8,734 nt of DNA from Paracoccaceae bacterium (GTDB taxonomy: Bacteria > Pseudomonadota > Alphaproteobacteria > Rhodobacterales > Rhodobacteraceae). How positions within the stretch are numbered: the first letter of the stretch is position 1; each line of letters opens with the position of its first letter. Where the stretch lies: NCBI GenBank assembly GCA_016764835.1, contig JAESRD010000324.1, positions 1 through 8,734 on the forward strand, in the 5' to 3' direction. Shown in pieces: positions 7,217-8,734 of this stretch. The position numbers and the translations under genes were made by a program. Below the pieces are notes generated by a model, which had not been told where the DNA came from, did not search any database, and saw only the letters and a program-made list of their open reading frames with translations.

Positions 7217-8235
7217 AACTCAGCGCGCGCGAAGCAAACAACTGGCTGCGCAAGCCCGACCCGGCCAGCGCCGGACTTTTGCTCTTTGGCGGCGACCCAA
7301 TGCGCGTCGCCTTGCGCCGTAAAGAAGTGATCACGGCGATGATCGGCCCGCAAGGCGAAGAGGAAATGCGCCTGACCCGGATGTCTGCCGCCCAGCTGCG
7401 CAAAGACCCAGCTTTGCTCGATGACGCGCTCAGAGCCCAGGGGTTTTTCCCCGGTCCGCGTGCCGTCTTGGTCGAAGATGCCACCGACGGCATGACCAAA
7501 CAGATCGGCGCGGCCTTGGTTGATTGGCGCCCCGGCGACGCGCAGATCATCGTCACCGCTGGCGCCCTCGCCGCCCGCTCATCTTTGCGCAAACTGTTTG
7601 AGGCCGCGCCAAACACCGTGTCGATTGCGCTCTACGATGATCCGCCCTCCGCCGAAGAACTGGCCGGGTTGCTCAACGGCGCTGGCCTGGCCAACCTTAG
7701 CGACGACGCCCGCACCGGCATGACCGACTTTTCGCGCAGCCTTGACCCCGGCGATCTGCGGCAATTCATTGAAAAACTGTCGCTCTACAAGCTGGGCGAC
7801 ACCAGCCCGCTCAGCGCCGATGATCTGACCGCCTGCGCCCCGCTCTCATCAGAGGCAGCAATGGATGAGCTGATTTTGGCAGTGGCTGGCGGCGCGCCAG
7901 ATAAAGTCGGGCCACTTACGGCGCGGTTAACGGCGCAAGGCACAACCCCGGTTAGCCTGTGTATTATGCTGACCCGGCACTTTCGCAGCCTGCATGTTTT
8001 GGCCAGCGGCTCTGGCGGCCCGGCCAACACGATTGGCCGCATGCGCCCGCCAATATGGGGGCCACGGCGGGATCAAATGATCCGCCAGGCTGGGCGTTGG
8101 GGCAGCCCACGGCTGGAGGTGGCTTTGCGGCTGCTCATTGATACAGATTTGAAACTGCGTTCGTCTGACCGCACGCCTGCTATGGCGCATATGGAACGGC
8201 ATATGATCCGGCTGGCAATGATGGCGGCGCGCTAA
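7213..8235 (+). CDS. holA: DNA polymerase III, delta subunit
   Basis: HolA is the clamp-loader wrench that opens the sliding beta clamp during replication, working with delta' and tau/gamma in the cytoplasm. The 340-aa length matches the family (E. coli about 343). The N-terminal AAA+-like module shows LLFGGDPMRVALRRKEVI, RMSAAQLRKDPALLDDALRAQGFF and the beta-strand segment GPRAVLVEDATD. The middle has RSSLRKLFE and a helical lid region. The C-terminal collar contains LRQFIEKLSLYKLGD, LSADDLTAC and LTRHFRSLHVLASG. As in other delta subunits there is no functional Walker A motif. The ATG overlaps the lptE stop in ATGA with a weak ribosome site, so translation is probably coupled. The gene closes the + strand operon. 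No + strand terminator with a T-run follows; the nearby hairpin serves the opposite strand. Confidence 0.93.
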   Translation: MKLSAREANNWLRKPDPASAGLLLFGGDPMRVALRRKEVITAMIGPQGEEEMRLTRMSAAQLRKDPALLDDALRAQGFFPGPRAVLVEDATDGMTKQIGAALVDWRPGDAQIIVTAGALAARSSLRKLFEAAPNTVSIALYDDPPSAEELAGLLNGAGLANLSDDARTGMTDFSRSLDPGDLRQFIEKLSLYKLGDTSPLSADDLTACAPLSSEAAMDELILAVAGGAPDKVGPLTARLTAQGTTPVSLCIMLTRHFRSLHVLASGSGGPANTIGRMRPPIWGPRRDQMIRQAGRWGSPRLEVALRLLIDTDLKLRSSDRTPAMAHMERHMIRLAMMAAR

Positions 8236-8250
8236 GACAACCGCCAAAAC

Positions 8251-8282
8251 GAAAAACGGCGAAACCCGTAAGGTTCCGCCGT
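8251..8282 (-). terminator. Rho-independent terminator of the small exported-protein gene
   Basis: Read on the minus strand, ACGGCGGAACC pairs with GGTTTCGCCGT around a TTACG loop, with 10 of 11 positions paired. TTTT and then CGTTTT follow the stem. It lies about 55 nt after the stop of the 74-aa gene. On the + strand the stem is not followed by a T-run, so it would at best act weakly on holA transcripts. Confidence 0.8.
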
Positions 8283-8288
8283 CTATTC

Positions 8289-8311
8289 GCATAGTGACCT
8301 GACCGCTATGC
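8289..8311 (-). repeat. Second hairpin in the 3' UTR of the small gene
   Basis: GCATAG (8289-8294) and CTATGC (8306-8311) form a 6-bp stem around an 11-nt loop, just upstream of the terminator as read on the minus strand. It has no T-run, so it may be an mRNA stability or processing element, or chance. Confidence 0.35.
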
Positions 8312-8335
8312 AGCCAAAGTCAAACTGAGATCAAA

Positions 8336-8560
8336 TTACTCAGCTGCTGTACCTTCGTCGGACTCGGAAGACGTTGCTGCAACAGCAACCAGAGCGGCCA
8401 GAAGTGCGGCTGGGATAACCCAAGCTGGAAGCGAGAAGCCGGAAGCCGTGTCGATTACGATGATTGGCTCAACGATTTCGTCAGCGAAACCGCCGGCGGA
8501 AACAGTGCCAGCAAATGTAGTTGCGATTGCGGCTGCGGCGATGATCTTTGTAAGGCTCAT
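8336..8560 (-). CDS. Small exported single-pass protein (copy 1 of a tandem pair)
   Basis: I do not recognise a named family; it recalls short unannotated exported proteins of Rhodobacterales. The 74-aa product has a signal peptide (residues 1-22, MSLTKIIAAAAIATTFAGTV then SA), a short mature head GGFADEIVEPIIVIDTAS, one hydrophobic segment from about 43 to 62 (LPAWVIPAALLAALVAVAA) and an acidic tail SSESDEGTAAE. It would lie in the inner membrane or envelope with a head rich in Pro, Ile, Val and acidic residues. There is no cysteine, so it is not a lipoprotein. The start at 8560 has GGAG (complement of 8568-8571) 7 nt upstream and gives the signal peptide; the longer frame from 8611 adds unlikely residues. 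Ala codons are mostly GCT/GCA, as in the porin, suggesting strong expression. It has its own terminator, and a near-identical second copy lies upstream. Function unknown. Confidence 0.82.
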   Translation of the reverse strand: MSLTKIIAAAAIATTFAGTVSAGGFADEIVEPIIVIDTASGFSLPAWVIPAALLAALVAVAATSSESDEGTAAE

Positions 8561-8683
8561 TTTAGAACTCCAGTTAAATTGGTAAATTTTCTTTTTCACG
8601 TTATTCACCAAGCCTCATGCGTGACTTGGTGAACATTTGGTCTGGGCTGGGCCAATATGAGGCGCCGGCCAAAGTCTTGGCGT
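8561..8683 (-). promoter_or_regulatory. Spacer and leader between the two small-gene copies
   Basis: This 123-nt gap holds a strong hairpin (8604-8633), an A-rich stretch on the minus strand (gaaaaagaaaattt) before the ribosome site of copy 1, and two direct TTGGCC words. No standard -35/-10 pair is convincing, so I cannot say whether copy 1 has its own promoter or is read through from copy 2. Confidence 0.45.
8604..8633. repeat. Perfect 9-bp stem-loop in the leader of copy 1
   Basis: TTCACCAAG (8604-8612) is the exact inverse of CTTGGTGAA (8625-8633) with a 12-nt loop; inside the loop TCA and TGA can pair further. No T-run follows on either strand. It could be a partial terminator for copy 2, an RNA processing site, a leader stabiliser for copy 1 or an operator. 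Confidence 0.6.
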
Positions 8684-8734
8684 TTAGCCGCCTGTGCCTT
8701 CGTCGGACTCGGAAGACGTAGCTGCAACAGCAAC
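8684..8734 (-). CDS. Small exported protein, copy 2 (only the 3' end in window)
   Basis: On the minus strand the last 51 bases read VAVAATSSESDEGTGG-stop, matching copy 1 residues 58-71 and then ending in GG rather than AAE. The DNA of 8693-8734 matches 8348-8389 at 40 of 42 positions, and both differences are synonymous (GCA/GCT and GGT/GGC). The signal peptide and head lie beyond the window. It is a tandem, same-strand paralogue placed 5' of copy 1. Confidence 0.85.
   Translation of the reverse strand, partial: VAVAATSSESDEGTGG

Noticed and set aside
1..8734. CRISPR array, tRNA, rRNA, insertion sequence or phage genes
   Set aside because: I found no regular repeat-spacer pattern, no cloverleaf with a T-loop motif, no transposase motif and no terminal inverted repeats. 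The only tandem repeats are the 27-nt unit in lptE and the small-gene copies.

Overview
The window reads as chromosomal DNA of a Gram-negative alphaproteobacterium, most likely Rhodobacterales (Roseobacter group). The evidence is high G+C by eye, a Rhodobacter-type porin, an alphaproteobacterial DUF3576 lipoprotein, an LPS-export lipoprotein (LptE), and the gene order DUF3576-leuS-lptE-holA. The taxon and this gene order as typical are recalled from general knowledge, not checked by search.

Layout, left to right. (1) 2-664, + strand: the 3' part of ribA (GTP cyclohydrolase II). It overlaps by ATGA a small YkuD-type L,D-transpeptidase gene (661-1167). (2) 1164-1811, - strand: a YggS/PLPBP pyridoxal-phosphate homeostasis protein. 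It is convergent with the transpeptidase gene, and the two stop codons share one CTAG. (3) 1812-2321: a 510-base divergent intergenic region with operator-like palindromes and a strong hairpin. (4) 2322-3389, + strand: an outer-membrane porin with codon usage typical of high expression, closed by a clear intrinsic terminator. (5) 3576-8235, + strand: a probable operon of DUF3576 lipoprotein, leucyl-tRNA synthetase, LptE and DNA polymerase III delta (HolA). leuS/lptE overlap by 14 nt and lptE/holA by ATGA. A 27-nt tandem duplication spans the leuS stop codon and extends LptE's N-terminus. (6) 8236-8734, - strand: a small exported single-pass protein gene (74 aa) with its own terminator, and the 3' end of a near-identical second copy that runs off the window.

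Most genes here are housekeeping: riboflavin synthesis, B6 homeostasis, translation, replication and envelope biogenesis. The least explained part is the right end. There, tandem paralogous small envelope-protein genes share the porin's codon bias, are separated by a leader with a 9-bp perfect hairpin, and the second copy is cut by the window edge. No rRNA, tRNA, CRISPR array, insertion sequence or phage gene was seen.
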